Below are positions 29,560 to 39,015 of a stretch of 64,000 bases of DNA, in pieces. The notes under the pieces are model-generated. The model had not been told where the DNA came from, searched no databases, and was given only the letters and a program-made list of their open reading frames with translations. Origin of the DNA: an uncultured Lachnospiraceae bacterium (GTDB lineage Bacteria > Bacillota > Clostridia > Lachnospirales > Lachnospiraceae). The stretch covers positions 28,908 to 92,907 of the forward strand of contig CAMRSM010000014.1 in NCBI GenBank assembly GCA_947053345.1. The letters run 5' to 3'. Position 1 is the stretch's first letter, and each line of letters opens with the position of its first letter. The translations under genes and the position numbers were made by a program.

Positions 29560-30099
29560 ATGAAACATAAAAGCAACATTTTTTTAACGGCTTTGCTGAT
29601 TCTATCAATTTTTTCAGGATTTTTTGCGTGTGGAAGGCAGGAAAATCAAGAAACGTCAGAAAAAAAAGATGAAAACGAAACAGTATGTTTTGTATACCCT
29701 TCCGAGTTTGGCGATTGGCTGACGGTGGAACAAAAGATCGAGCAGTGCAGGATACCGGAGGATGTGTTAAACAAAATGACGGTGGAGGAATTGGTTTGGG
29801 CGGTGATTGACTTTCCGTTTCTGGTGAATGCGGCACTCACGGATTGGCCGCAGGGGCTGGATGTACTGGCGGAGGAGTCGGATGCTTTTGCCAGGCTTGC
29901 AGGGTGTGAGAAACCGGAAGATGAGATTATTTCAGCCTTGCAGGATGCGGAGGAAACCGAAAGCGGAGAAAAGCTGGTGTGGGTCAGCTTTGCAAAGGAT
30001 GTATTTTATCACGGACAAGAAAAATATTTTGATTTCAGTGAGGAACAATTAGGATATCTTTCCGGGGGGACGAAGGAAGAAACCGGTGTAGAGGGATAA
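29560..30099 (+). CDS. Small lipoprotein (179 aa), hypothetical
   Basis: AGGAGGGG RBS upstream of ATG; lipobox-like LSIFSGFFACG. Confidence 0.75.
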   Translation: MKHKSNIFLTALLILSIFSGFFACGRQENQETSEKKDENETVCFVYPSEFGDWLTVEQKIEQCRIPEDVLNKMTVEELVWAVIDFPFLVNAALTDWPQGLDVLAEESDAFARLAGCEKPEDEIISALQDAEETESGEKLVWVSFAKDVFYHGQEKYFDFSEEQLGYLSGGTKEETGVEG

Positions 30100-30102
30100 A
30101 GG

Positions 30103-30294
30103 ATGAAAAAAGGGATGCCGTTTGTCCTTCGTGTGAGTGTTTCGGGGACGGACATTGATTGGAAAACAGGGAAAAGAACCAATACGGGACCGAGATATTT
30201 TATTGTGCCGGGAGTCGCTACAAGGGAGGAGGCTCTCGCGGTGCTTGAGGAGCATTTCGGTTGGCTTGGGAGAGGGAATTTCCGGAAGGATTAG
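30103..30294 (+). CDS. Small hypothetical protein (63 aa)
   Basis: Starts 3 nt after the preceding stop; MKKGMPFVLRVSVSGTDIDWKTGKRTNTGPRYFIVPGVATREEALAVLEEHFGW. Confidence 0.55.
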   Translation: MKKGMPFVLRVSVSGTDIDWKTGKRTNTGPRYFIVPGVATREEALAVLEEHFGWLGRGNFRKD

Positions 30295-30499
30295 GTCAGC
30301 CGTTTTAGGCTGCGAACAGCGTGAGAGAATTTTCGGCAATGGAAATGATCCATTTGATTGACAATCACCCGTTGCAGATTTATAATAATAATGGTACATT
30401 TCAATCAGTTTTTTCATGATTTTACAGCCTGCGGGAAGAAATTCCGGGGCATCCATGAAAGAAAAAAAGAAATCGTGAGAGGGGCTTGGGGTGGTGTTT

Positions 30500-32137
30500 A
30501 TGAAATGGGAAAAGATAAGGATGGTCTTGCTTTCCTGCATGCTCCTGCCGCTGATATGCGGCTGTGGAAAGGAAGAGGAGGTATCCGGGCAGGGTTCTGT
30601 CCGTTATGCGGAGGTTGCGGTGGAGATTGCCGACGACGGCAATGACCTTGTGTATGCCTTTTCTTCCCGCGGGGAATTTGAAGCGGCGGTGGATTCGTCT
30701 TTTTGGTTGGGGAATGTAGTGTACGATGGCAGGCATTATTTTTTGGATGTCAGGGAGAAGCGGTCGGCCGGATTCCTGACGGAAAATGGAAGCTATGAAT
30801 ATGATTACTTCATCGCCACCTGCAGGCTCGGGGAGGATGCCGCCGCACAGGAGACCGTGCTGGAGCTATCGGGCATGACCGGCTATGAGGGGTTCGGTGG
30901 TTTTTTTATCCAGGAGGGACTGCTTTGCTGTTCGTGGCAGACCGCGGAAGGGATTCAAAAGCATGTCGTGGTGGATCTGGATTCGGAGCCGCAGCCGGAT
31001 GTAAGCGAGTTTTTAGTCCCTGAGGGACGGGAGGTAAAGGCGGTGGTCTCCACTGGATATTATTATCTGGAGGACGGGAAGATATATTTCTCAAAATACG
31101 AAAACGGAAAGGGAAACTTATTTTACGAGTGTGACGGGAAGGTGTGCGGGCTGTACCGGGACGGGGCAGGGCTCTGCGCGTTTGTGGAGAACGCCGGTGC
31201 GGTTTCGGTCGTTGTCCTTGATAAAAAAGGTAGATTGCAGGTGGAATACAAGGGTCTGGAGCAGGCGGGGGAGCTTGTGGGCGGATCGGCTCCGGCACTG
31301 GTCGCCGAAAAGAACGGGATACTGTACTATATCCTGAACGCGAAAAAAGAGGGGACTTCCTACAATCACTGGCTTATCCGGGCGGATCTTTTGCAGGGGA
31401 CACGAAAGGTCTGTGGGGGATGGTACAGAAAGCAATCCCTTGATGCGGAACTGGAGCATGTGGTGAAGGAATACCTGAACCACTTTTTCTGGTGCAACCC
31501 GGACGATATGCCGCAGGAGGCAGCAGTTTATCCGTATCAGATATACAAGACGGCGGAGGAGGGCGAGTTCCCAGAAACATACTTAAAGCTTGGGCTTAAG
31601 GAGGATTGGCAGTGGTTTTGCTGTACGTACGCAAGGTGGCAGGAGTATTACATAGAGCCGCTTCGGCGGGAGCTCCCGGAGGGACTATGGATGGCGGCTT
31701 CCGGCGAGATCGCCATGTCGGATGTAAAACAGCCGGTATTTCAGGAGAGTGACTGGAAATCGGTGAAACTGCAAAACATCGAGAGGGCGCTTGGAAATTT
31801 GTGCTGCAGGGCTTTTGAGGAGGAATACTGGGCGGGAGAGGTGTTTGAGGTGTATCTCTCGGATTTTTGTCCGGAAAACGGGATGATGCCCGTGATGTAC
31901 ATATTTTGCGGGGATGAGGTATGTGAGCTGCAGGGAAGTCTTGGACATAGCGATACTTGGAGGAAGGAGGATATGGAGCTTGATTTTAGATCGCTCAACG
32001 AGAAGGGGTTATTCGATATTACCGCAAAAGAAGGGATGGACAAAGATCGATTTGAACGCATCCGCAAGATTTCGGTCTTACATATGGAATGTAAGAAGGA
32101 CGAGGAGCCGAGACCTTGGCCGAGGGGGAATGACTAA
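30500..32137 (+). CDS. Lipoprotein (hypothetical, ~545 aa)
   Basis: Signal/lipobox VLLSCMLLPLICGCGKEEE; long ORF. Confidence 0.8.
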   Translation: MKWEKIRMVLLSCMLLPLICGCGKEEEVSGQGSVRYAEVAVEIADDGNDLVYAFSSRGEFEAAVDSSFWLGNVVYDGRHYFLDVREKRSAGFLTENGSYEYDYFIATCRLGEDAAAQETVLELSGMTGYEGFGGFFIQEGLLCCSWQTAEGIQKHVVVDLDSEPQPDVSEFLVPEGREVKAVVSTGYYYLEDGKIYFSKYENGKGNLFYECDGKVCGLYRDGAGLCAFVENAGAVSVVVLDKKGRLQVEYKGLEQAGELVGGSAPALVAEKNGILYYILNAKKEGTSYNHWLIRADLLQGTRKVCGGWYRKQSLDAELEHVVKEYLNHFFWCNPDDMPQEAAVYPYQIYKTAEEGEFPETYLKLGLKEDWQWFCCTYARWQEYYIEPLRRELPEGLWMAASGEIAMSDVKQPVFQESDWKSVKLQNIERALGNLCCRAFEEEYWAGEVFEVYLSDFCPENGMMPVMYIFCGDEVCELQGSLGHSDTWRKEDMELDFRSLNEKGLFDITAKEGMDKDRFERIRKISVLHMECKKDEEPRPWPRGND

Positions 32138-32215
32138 GATTTCGGTAAACAAAGCGCATTGATGCGCTTAGGATGGTGATGTGGCGGAAATGGGAGACTG
32201 GGTTTTGCAGAAGAG

Positions 32216-32690
32216 ATGAGAAAGGCAGGCAGCTTTACCCGCACGGAGAACGGGGTCTTCGCCTTAAATTCGACAGGGGCGGCATGTCTTGATTTTTTCG
32301 GCACGGTCGGTTCGCTGCGGGAAGCGCAGGAAACCCGGATATGTGCTCTGTTTTCGGGGGCTTTTCAGGAAGACCCGCTGTTTGCAACAAAGATCGTTTT
32401 TTACGCGCGGGACATCCGGGGCGGGCTTGGCGAGCGCAGAATGTTCCGCACCCTGCTGCGGTATATAACGCAGATGCATCCGGGTGCGCTTGTGCCAAAC
32501 CTTGACCTGATCGGTCTGTTCGGGCGCTACGATGACATATACTGCCTGATCGGAACGCCCGCAGAGGATGCGATGTGGGTGGCGATGAAGGCGCGGTTTG
32601 GGGAAGATCTTAAAAACCTGAACGGGAAAATACGATTTCTCTGTTGGCAAAATGGATCAAGACGGCGGACGCAAGCGCCCCCTTTTTGGA
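32216..32690 (+). pseudogene. Truncated, frameshifted TROVE/DUF2828-like gene (Ro60-like N-terminal half)
   Basis: FTRTENGVFALNSTGAACLDFFGTVGSLREA...ATKIVFYARDIRGGLGERRMFRTLLRYI...LFGRYDDIYCLIGT; coding continues in a shifted frame as ENTISLLAKWIKTADASA and then runs into the convergent gene. Confidence 0.75.
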
Positions 32691-32696
32691 TGTCAA

Positions 32697-33830
32697 TCAA
32701 GTTCCCGGATGGATATGGTATTTCACCCCATACGCTTCCCAGGGGGCGGGAACTTCCAGTTTATTGACCATTTCTTCCAGCACGTCTTCCGGGATGTGCC
32801 TTGTGCGGATGCGGTTGCGGGCAAGCAGCTCCCCGTAGGGTGCTTCCAGATAAAGGATGTGGACCCGCGCACGGTAGCCGGAAAAAAGCCGGACCAGCCG
32901 CATGCGCGTCTCCGGTATGATATTGGTCGCATTCCAGATAAAGGGCTGCTTCCGGGAAAGATAGCCCTTTGCGCGTTCTGTCCCGGCGCGCGCGACGCGC
33001 GCGGAATCTTTTGCGGGCGGGAGCTTCAACTCCTCCCGGATCTCATCGAGGGAGATCACCGGCATGCCCGCAGCGTGTTCCGCGATCCACGTATCCTTTC
33101 CGGCAAGGGGCAGGCCGGAGAGCAGAAACACATCAAAATCGGTGTCGTCGTAGAGCGCAGAGCCCTGCCACAGGTCATCCCTCGCAAAGAACTGCGCTCT
33201 CGTGTAGGGATTGGCAAAGGGGTAGGGGCGTTCCCAGACGGAGCATTCCTTTGCGTATTCCGCGAACCATTCCACATGCCCCACAAGCTCATTTTCCCCC
33301 TCGGTCAGCCGCCCGAGCACGTCGGCCTTTGAGAGCAGGTACAAAAGCCGCAGGGGAATGCTTTCTGCGGCCTTGGTCAATGCCGCCTCCGGCCTTGCTT
33401 TTTTCCAGAACCAGACGGGCAGGCCGTGGAAACGGATGGCGTTTGCCACCCATTCCCGCTGCGCGAAGGTTAAGCCGAAACGCCCTGCCCCCCGGTAAGT
33501 CATCTGCCGGAACTGCCTTGCCCCGGCGATGGTGTGCTTCGGGGAGATCGGGATTCCTTCCTCCCATTTTGTACATGTCTTTTTCCCGATGTCATGGAAG
33601 GCGGCTGCCAGAAATAACAATTCCTGTTCCTCCGGGCGCAGATCCTGCCATTCCGGAAGATTCTTTAATGCATCGCAGACCATTTCCGTATGGCGGTAAA
33701 CATCCCCCTCCGCGTGGTACGCCTTGTTTTGCGGAACTTGTTTCAGCGATAAAAGTTCCGGGCAATGCTGCGTTATGGCAGGAAAGGAGAAATTGTCCCG
33801 GCGGATCATTTCCAGAATATTCTCATTCAT
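32697..33830 (-). CDS. HD-domain phosphohydrolase fused to AAA/polynucleotide kinase-like P-loop domain (RNA repair)
   Basis: HD motif LFLAAAFHDIGKK; P-loop FLLSGLPLAGKDTWI; WNATNIIPETRMRLVRLF; ATG overlaps the end of the ligase ORF (ATGAATGA). Confidence 0.85.
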   Translation of the reverse strand: MNENILEMIRRDNFSFPAITQHCPELLSLKQVPQNKAYHAEGDVYRHTEMVCDALKNLPEWQDLRPEEQELLFLAAAFHDIGKKTCTKWEEGIPISPKHTIAGARQFRQMTYRGAGRFGLTFAQREWVANAIRFHGLPVWFWKKARPEAALTKAAESIPLRLLYLLSKADVLGRLTEGENELVGHVEWFAEYAKECSVWERPYPFANPYTRAQFFARDDLWQGSALYDDTDFDVFLLSGLPLAGKDTWIAEHAAGMPVISLDEIREELKLPPAKDSARVARAGTERAKGYLSRKQPFIWNATNIIPETRMRLVRLFSGYRARVHILYLEAPYGELLARNRIRTRHIPEDVLEEMVNKLEVPAPWEAYGVKYHIHPGT

Positions 33831-34752
33831 CCGTACCACCGCCTTTTTCCGGGGAGGAGAGCCGGACTTTTCCGGAATTTGACAGGCACTGCCCCGGTTT
33901 TTTTGCGCCGTTTCCACCGCCCGCGAAAAGAGGGACGGGATTTTCCGGGTTTTGTATGTTTCCCATATCAAAAAGATCCACCCCGTCCGCTAAGAGATTT
34001 GCGACGATCGGGCGTTTCATCCAGTGGGTTTGTGAATCAAGGATCGTATTGAGGAACGAACCCCGCACATATTTTAAGCGGTCCGTCACATAATCCCCAT
34101 CCTCCACTTTGATGTAAATTCCTTCCATGATCCCGCTTAAATCGGTCTGTTGGCGCGCCATGCTAAAACTTACGCCGCTTTTTTGGCATTGCCTTGCAAA
34201 GTTTTCTTCCCGGTTTTCCGATATAAAAAGACTCTTGCCGATCCAGTCCGCGATTTCCGCCGTGCTTTGATAATATCCCTGTGACAATACGCGCACGGAG
34301 CGGATGAACGGGGCAGCGGCGAGAAATTCCCGGCGCTTTTTCGTGGAGAAGAATCGGCCGGCCTCCCGGTCGTAAATATCAAATTCCATGAAATAGTGGG
34401 GAAGCCGGTCATAAAATACCGTGTGTTTCGCGTAAAGCCATTCCCCGTAGAGGATATAGCGGTCGGAAAGAAGACGGAAAAGCGGTTCTTCAAAACAGCC
34501 TGCCCAGAGCTTAAAAAGATCAAATTGCCGCTCCCCGTATCCGCCGTTTAAATAGTGCCCGCGGCTTTGCAGCAGCATTTTCCCGTCCGGTGTAAAGCGG
34601 ATGCCGCAGTTTGCCCCGTCCACTTTTTCTTCCAAAACCAGATATTTTCCGGCAATTTCCTCAAAACTGACACAGGACAGATCCTCGTCGCCTGCCTGTT
34701 CCCTGGAACCCTCCAGATGGCGGGTGCGGGGATATTTTAATATTTGTTCCAT
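33823..34752 (-). CDS. RNA ligase family protein (Rnl2-like nucleotidyltransferase)
   Basis: KxDG motif VLEEKVDGANCGIRF; YILYGEWLYAKHTVFYDRLPHYFMEFDIYD; IMEGIYIKVEDG; KYVRGSF. Confidence 0.87.
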   Translation of the reverse strand: MEQILKYPRTRHLEGSREQAGDEDLSCVSFEEIAGKYLVLEEKVDGANCGIRFTPDGKMLLQSRGHYLNGGYGERQFDLFKLWAGCFEEPLFRLLSDRYILYGEWLYAKHTVFYDRLPHYFMEFDIYDREAGRFFSTKKRREFLAAAPFIRSVRVLSQGYYQSTAEIADWIGKSLFISENREENFARQCQKSGVSFSMARQQTDLSGIMEGIYIKVEDGDYVTDRLKYVRGSFLNTILDSQTHWMKRPIVANLLADGVDLFDMGNIQNPENPVPLFAGGGNGAKKPGQCLSNSGKVRLSSPEKGGGTDE

Positions 34753-34818
34753 ATTTATTTCCTCCATTCTGACTTAGACGGCTGCTTAAGCTTCCGGCGG
34801 CCAGCCAGAAACGGGGAT

Positions 34819-34853
34819 AAAAAATGCCATGCGGAATAAATCTCCACATGGCA
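34819..34853 (-). terminator. Strong intrinsic terminator on minus strand, upstream of the RNA ligase
   Basis: Minus strand TGCCATGTGGA-GATTTA-TTCCGCATGGCA-TTTTTT, 11-bp stem. Confidence 0.8.
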
Positions 34854-34965
34854 ATAAACGAACCGTTCCGCGAGGAGATCCCGTGCAGGGTGCACTTTTG
34901 TATCATGCACCGTATCCCGTATTCTGACTGAAAAAGAAGTACAAAAACAACAGCCTCGTAAAAAG
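34853..34965 (-). ncRNA. Candidate small structured RNA or attenuated leader ending at the terminator
   Basis: Minus strand CGGGATACGGTGCATGATACAAAAGTGCACCCTGCACGGGATCTCC... has nested stems (GGTGCA/TGCACC) just 5' of the terminator and lacks a plausible ORF. Confidence 0.35.
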
Positions 34966-35384
34966 TAAAAATCCGACGCGGTGATTGTTTTGTTTTCTTG
35001 TCAGAACGCGGTTTACATGGGGTCCTCCAATCGGCAGTATAATAGATCTGCTATATTTTATACGATGCGGGGCACGGTCTGTCCGGTCATGCCGCATCGG
35101 GATGGAACTTCTGAATGTGACTTGGAAGCTTTTGTTGGTTTTAATATAGCACGGGGGAAGGGAATTGTCAAATGGAAAGTTTGGTTTTGGCAGGAAAGCC
35201 TTATTTGGTCATTTTTTATGAAATGATCAAATTGGAGTTGACGGTGACGAAATGGGATGTTATATTCTGATTTGATATAAATCGTGGGGAGGAACCAGAT
35301 CAGAAGCGGCTTAAAAGCGTGCAGAATAATCTACTATTTTCGGTTTCAATATGCAGATGCAAACATGGGGGAAGGATATAGTAA

Positions 35385-36083
35385 ATGGAAAAGTACAAGG
35401 CAGAAACAAATATGCTTGATTATTCGAATGTTCATATTCAAAAATTGATACAAAAAAGGGGCTGGCGGAAATTAGCGGAATTTGACCGCATAAGAGCAAT
35501 TTACAATTATGTACGGGATGAAATCCTGTTCGGTTATAACACCGATGATGGGATTCCCGCGTCGAAAGTTTTGGCTGACGGTTACGGTCAGTGCAATACG
35601 AAAGGTACTCTGTTTATGGCACTTCTTAGAGCCTGTGATATTCCCTGCAGGGTACATGGCTTTACCATTGATAAAAAACTGCAAAAGGGAGCAATGACGG
35701 GCTTGGTTTATAAGTCTGCCCAAAAAAATGTATTGCATAGTTGGGTGGAAGTGTTCCTTGAAGGTACATGGTATGAATTGGAAGCCTTTATACTGGATAC
35801 GGTTTATCTTGACAAATTGAAGCGGATGCAGGGTGGCTGCAAGGGGCGCTTCTGCGGTTACGGCGTTGCAGTAAAAGATTTTCAAAATCTCGTGATTGAT
35901 TTCGACAGAAACAATACTTATATACAAAGGGAGGGGATCAATCAGGATTTTGGGATTTATGACTGTCCTGATGATTTCCTGAAACAACATTGGCAGGAAA
36001 TGTCAGCCTTAAAAGCGTTTGCATATAGAAATTTAGGACGGCATTTGATGAACCGGAATGTTAAGAAAATAAGGGAAGTTTAA
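35385..36083 (+). CDS. Transglutaminase-like (cysteine protease-fold) protein
   Basis: LADGYGQCNTKGTLFMALLRACDIPCRVHGF ... LHSWVEVFLEGTWYELEAFILD (Cys-His-acidic triad region). Confidence 0.85.
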   Translation: MEKYKAETNMLDYSNVHIQKLIQKRGWRKLAEFDRIRAIYNYVRDEILFGYNTDDGIPASKVLADGYGQCNTKGTLFMALLRACDIPCRVHGFTIDKKLQKGAMTGLVYKSAQKNVLHSWVEVFLEGTWYELEAFILDTVYLDKLKRMQGGCKGRFCGYGVAVKDFQNLVIDFDRNNTYIQREGINQDFGIYDCPDDFLKQHWQEMSALKAFAYRNLGRHLMNRNVKKIREV

Positions 36084-36100
36084 TTTTTTCAAAAAAGTTC

Positions 36101-36129
36101 TTGACAACATCATTCGATTGTAATAGAAT
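36101..36129 (+). promoter_or_regulatory. Promoter of first BlaI/M56 operon
   Basis: TTGACA (36101-36106), 17 bp, TAGAAT (36124-36129). Confidence 0.85.
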
Positions 36130-36158
36130 GATGTTGCAGACGTTCTATTGCAATCGAA
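36113..36158. promoter_or_regulatory. Pair of inverted BlaI-type operator boxes
   Basis: TTCGATTGTAATAGAA (36113-36128) and TTCTATTGCAATCGAA (36143-36158), reverse complements with one mismatch; the first overlaps the -10. Confidence 0.8.
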
Positions 36159-36265
36159 CAGAAGAGAGAAAGCGGAAGAAAAGCGCTTTTCTTCCGTTTT
36201 TTCCCTTCCAGTCTACGCGGCTTTTGTCAGGCCTGACCGTAAAGCCGCAGAAAAGAGGTAGGAAA

Positions 36266-36625
36266 ATGGACATAAAGCTTTATGATTCCGAATTGAGGAT
36301 TATGCAGGTTCTCTGGGAGGAAGGTGACAGTACAGCAAAAAGAATCGCGGAGCGGATGAAAGAGGAAGTCGGTTGGGGCAAGACGACCACCTACACCGTT
36401 CTTAAAAAATGTATTGACAAAGGGGCGGTTAAGCGCCAAGAGCCGAATTTTGTATGCCATGCACTTGTGACGCGGGCTCAGGCGCAGGAGTATGAGACGA
36501 AGGAACTGCTTGATAGGATGTATGGAGGGCGGGCGGACCGCCTGGTTGCTTCCCTGCTTGGGAGCAGGCGGCTGACCGGGGATGAAATCGGGGAGCTGAA
36601 AAAGCTCGTGGAGGATTTGGAATGA
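36266..36625 (+). CDS. BlaI/MecI family repressor
   Basis: YDSELRIMQVLWEEGDSTAKRIAERMKEEVGWGKTTTYTVLKKCIDKGAVKR. Confidence 0.93.
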   Translation: MDIKLYDSELRIMQVLWEEGDSTAKRIAERMKEEVGWGKTTTYTVLKKCIDKGAVKRQEPNFVCHALVTRAQAQEYETKELLDRMYGGRADRLVASLLGSRRLTGDEIGELKKLVEDLE

Positions 36626-39015
36626 CAGGATTACTTGGGCGTTCGTTTTTGGCGGCGGCGGTGATCATAGGTTTGGTCATCCTGCGCGCGCTTCTGCTTC
36701 ACAGGCTGCCAAAATTTACGTTTCAGGCAGCGTGGGCAGTGGTTATTTTGCGGCTGCTGATCCCGTTTTCGGTGCCGGTGTTTGATGCGCCGGACACAAA
36801 AGCCGTTTCCTGGGTGACGGATATTCTTGCGGGAGATGGGCGGGAATGGGCGGTAAGCGTGGGCAGCAGCCAGGCCGCGGGAATTGTCAGGGGCAGCGAT
36901 GCCGGACGGTATTTCGGAAATCTTTCCGTGGCTGACAGCCGGAAGATAGGAAGTTCTGGCCAGGATTCGGGCATTACCTCAAGAAAAAATCATGGTCAGG
37001 ACAAGGCAAACATTGCCGATTTCACGGAAAACCTGAAACAAAACCAGGAGCAAAACATGATAAAAACGGCACCGGGCACATCCAATCCACAATCAACAAA
37101 GACCGCTGCAAAAAACGGAACCGGCCGGGTCGCCATATTGCGCGGAATCTGGCTTGCCGGAACACTGTCGGTCCTGTTTTTTTTCCTTTTTTCCCACCTG
37201 CGTGCGAAAAGGCTATATTCCACGGCAATTCCTGTCAGCCATCCGCTGCCGGAAATGGATTTGTTCCAAAAAAGCGGATTGTTTTGCAGGATACCCGCAG
37301 GATTGTTCCGGAATTTCAGGAAAAGCGTCCGGCGCAATGTTACCGTAAAGGTCAGTGACCGGATTTTTGCTCCAGTGACTTATGGGGTGCTTTCCCCGGT
37401 GATCCTTCTGCCAAAAAGCACGGACTGGGAGAATACGGAGCAGCTGCGCATGGTACTTGGCCATGAGACCGTGCACATCCGGCGCTTTGATATTCTTTAT
37501 AAATGGCTTTTGGCAGCGGCGGTGGCGCTCCATTGGTTTAACCCTTTTGTCTTAGTTATGTATATTCTTGCGAACCGGGATATCGAGCTTTCCTGCGATG
37601 AGGCAGTGATCCGGTGTCTGGCAGGTCAAAAGAAAAAAGATTATGCCCTTGCCCTATTAAGTTATGAGGAAAAACGGATGTTTTCGCCGACCGTGAGCGG
37701 TTTTGGCGGGAATGCCGTCAGGGAAAGGATGGAAGCGATTATGAAAACAAATAAAAAATCAGTGATTGGAATGGCGATGGCGGCAATTTTGGTTGCGGGA
37801 ACGACCACCGTATTTGCCGGGGTAAAAGATGCGAAAAAAGATTTGACGGACGGGCAGCAGCAATCGGCATCCGGCACACAGGCCGCTGGCAGGAACACCG
37901 GTTCCCAAAATACGGATTTGCAGGATGCAGGCGGAAAGAATAAAGACGGGGAGGAAAACAATTCCGGTAACACCCCGCGCACGGTCAAGCAATATATTTG
38001 TGAGCCTGCCTACTATACACCGGAAGAATTTGCAAAAGCCATGGAGGAGGAGCTTAAGGCGCTGAAAAATGAGGTCGCGCAGGGAATGCTCACACAGGAC
38101 GCAGTGGATGAGAGGTCGGCGGAACTTGAGGAACAATACAGGGAGGTGAAAAACGGCAGGCAGATCGAAAAGCCGTCCCCGGTCTATGATGCCGACGGGA
38201 CACCGCTCATAAGCAGCGATGGCACCCAGCTTTACGCAAAGGCCTCCGATATCGAGAGGATGAACAGGGACTTGAGGGAAGCGGCGGAATATCTTGGGAA
38301 TATCGACTCGGTAGAGGGTATGGATACTGTGATTGAGGCGAAGTTCACCGAAGGAGGTCTGTTTGGCGGGATTCCGGATGATTTTAAACTTCCGGAAACG
38401 GATATTTCGATGTACGGTTATGAAGAATACCGCGAGTATGCCGAAAAGCAGAAAGAAGAATACCGCCGGATGAAGGGGCAATGGGGATTTAACCTGACTG
38501 ACGGCTGGTTTGAGTGGGACGATGAAAAAATAGAGACAGCCTGCCGGCTGCTTGACGAAAACCTGGAATTCATCAAGAATGGCGGTAAAATCTCCAGGCC
38601 GGATGCGGATGGAACCGCTTTGATGGTGGGATCCTCCAAATTTAACTTTGAAAGTGCCGACGATGAGAAATGGATGGTGGATGAGGCCAAATGGGCGATG
38701 AGCCTTGCGGAAGCAAAAGAAAAGGGATATGATGTTGTTACGGCGGAAAAGATGAGCGGGGACGGGAAATTTGACATTGCGTTTTTGAAAGCTTACGATG
38801 CGTTCGGTGTGACCGTGGATGATAAAACAGGCAGCTACCTCTATCAGGGAAAGAAGGTTGCCGGGTTCTGGGATGCCGGGACTGTGATGGCAGATGGCGC
38901 GGCGCTTGAGGAAAACGGTATTTATCTGAAAGGCGTGCGCGAGGACGGGAAACTTATCCGCATTGTGGAAATTACAAAAGAGGAGTTTTGTGAGCTTTCC
39001 GGTCTTGCCATGTGA
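36622..39015 (+). CDS. M56 (BlaR1-like) membrane metallopeptidase with long extracytoplasmic C-terminus
   Basis: LRMVLGHETVHIRRFDILYKWLLAAAVALHWFNPFV (HExxH), ELSCDEAVIRCL; overlaps the BlaI stop. Confidence 0.92.
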   Translation: MTGLLGRSFLAAAVIIGLVILRALLLHRLPKFTFQAAWAVVILRLLIPFSVPVFDAPDTKAVSWVTDILAGDGREWAVSVGSSQAAGIVRGSDAGRYFGNLSVADSRKIGSSGQDSGITSRKNHGQDKANIADFTENLKQNQEQNMIKTAPGTSNPQSTKTAAKNGTGRVAILRGIWLAGTLSVLFFFLFSHLRAKRLYSTAIPVSHPLPEMDLFQKSGLFCRIPAGLFRNFRKSVRRNVTVKVSDRIFAPVTYGVLSPVILLPKSTDWENTEQLRMVLGHETVHIRRFDILYKWLLAAAVALHWFNPFVLVMYILANRDIELSCDEAVIRCLAGQKKKDYALALLSYEEKRMFSPTVSGFGGNAVRERMEAIMKTNKKSVIGMAMAAILVAGTTTVFAGVKDAKKDLTDGQQQSASGTQAAGRNTGSQNTDLQDAGGKNKDGEENNSGNTPRTVKQYICEPAYYTPEEFAKAMEEELKALKNEVAQGMLTQDAVDERSAELEEQYREVKNGRQIEKPSPVYDADGTPLISSDGTQLYAKASDIERMNRDLREAAEYLGNIDSVEGMDTVIEAKFTEGGLFGGIPDDFKLPETDISMYGYEEYREYAEKQKEEYRRMKGQWGFNLTDGWFEWDDEKIETACRLLDENLEFIKNGGKISRPDADGTALMVGSSKFNFESADDEKWMVDEAKWAMSLAEAKEKGYDVVTAEKMSGDGKFDIAFLKAYDAFGVTVDDKTGSYLYQGKKVAGFWDAGTVMADGAALEENGIYLKGVREDGKLIRIVEITKEEFCELSGLAM

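Noticed and set aside
32969-34093. 374-aa plus-strand Arg/Pro/Ser-rich ORF
   Set aside because: Antisense to the HD-kinase and RNA ligase; biased composition indicates a shadow ORF.
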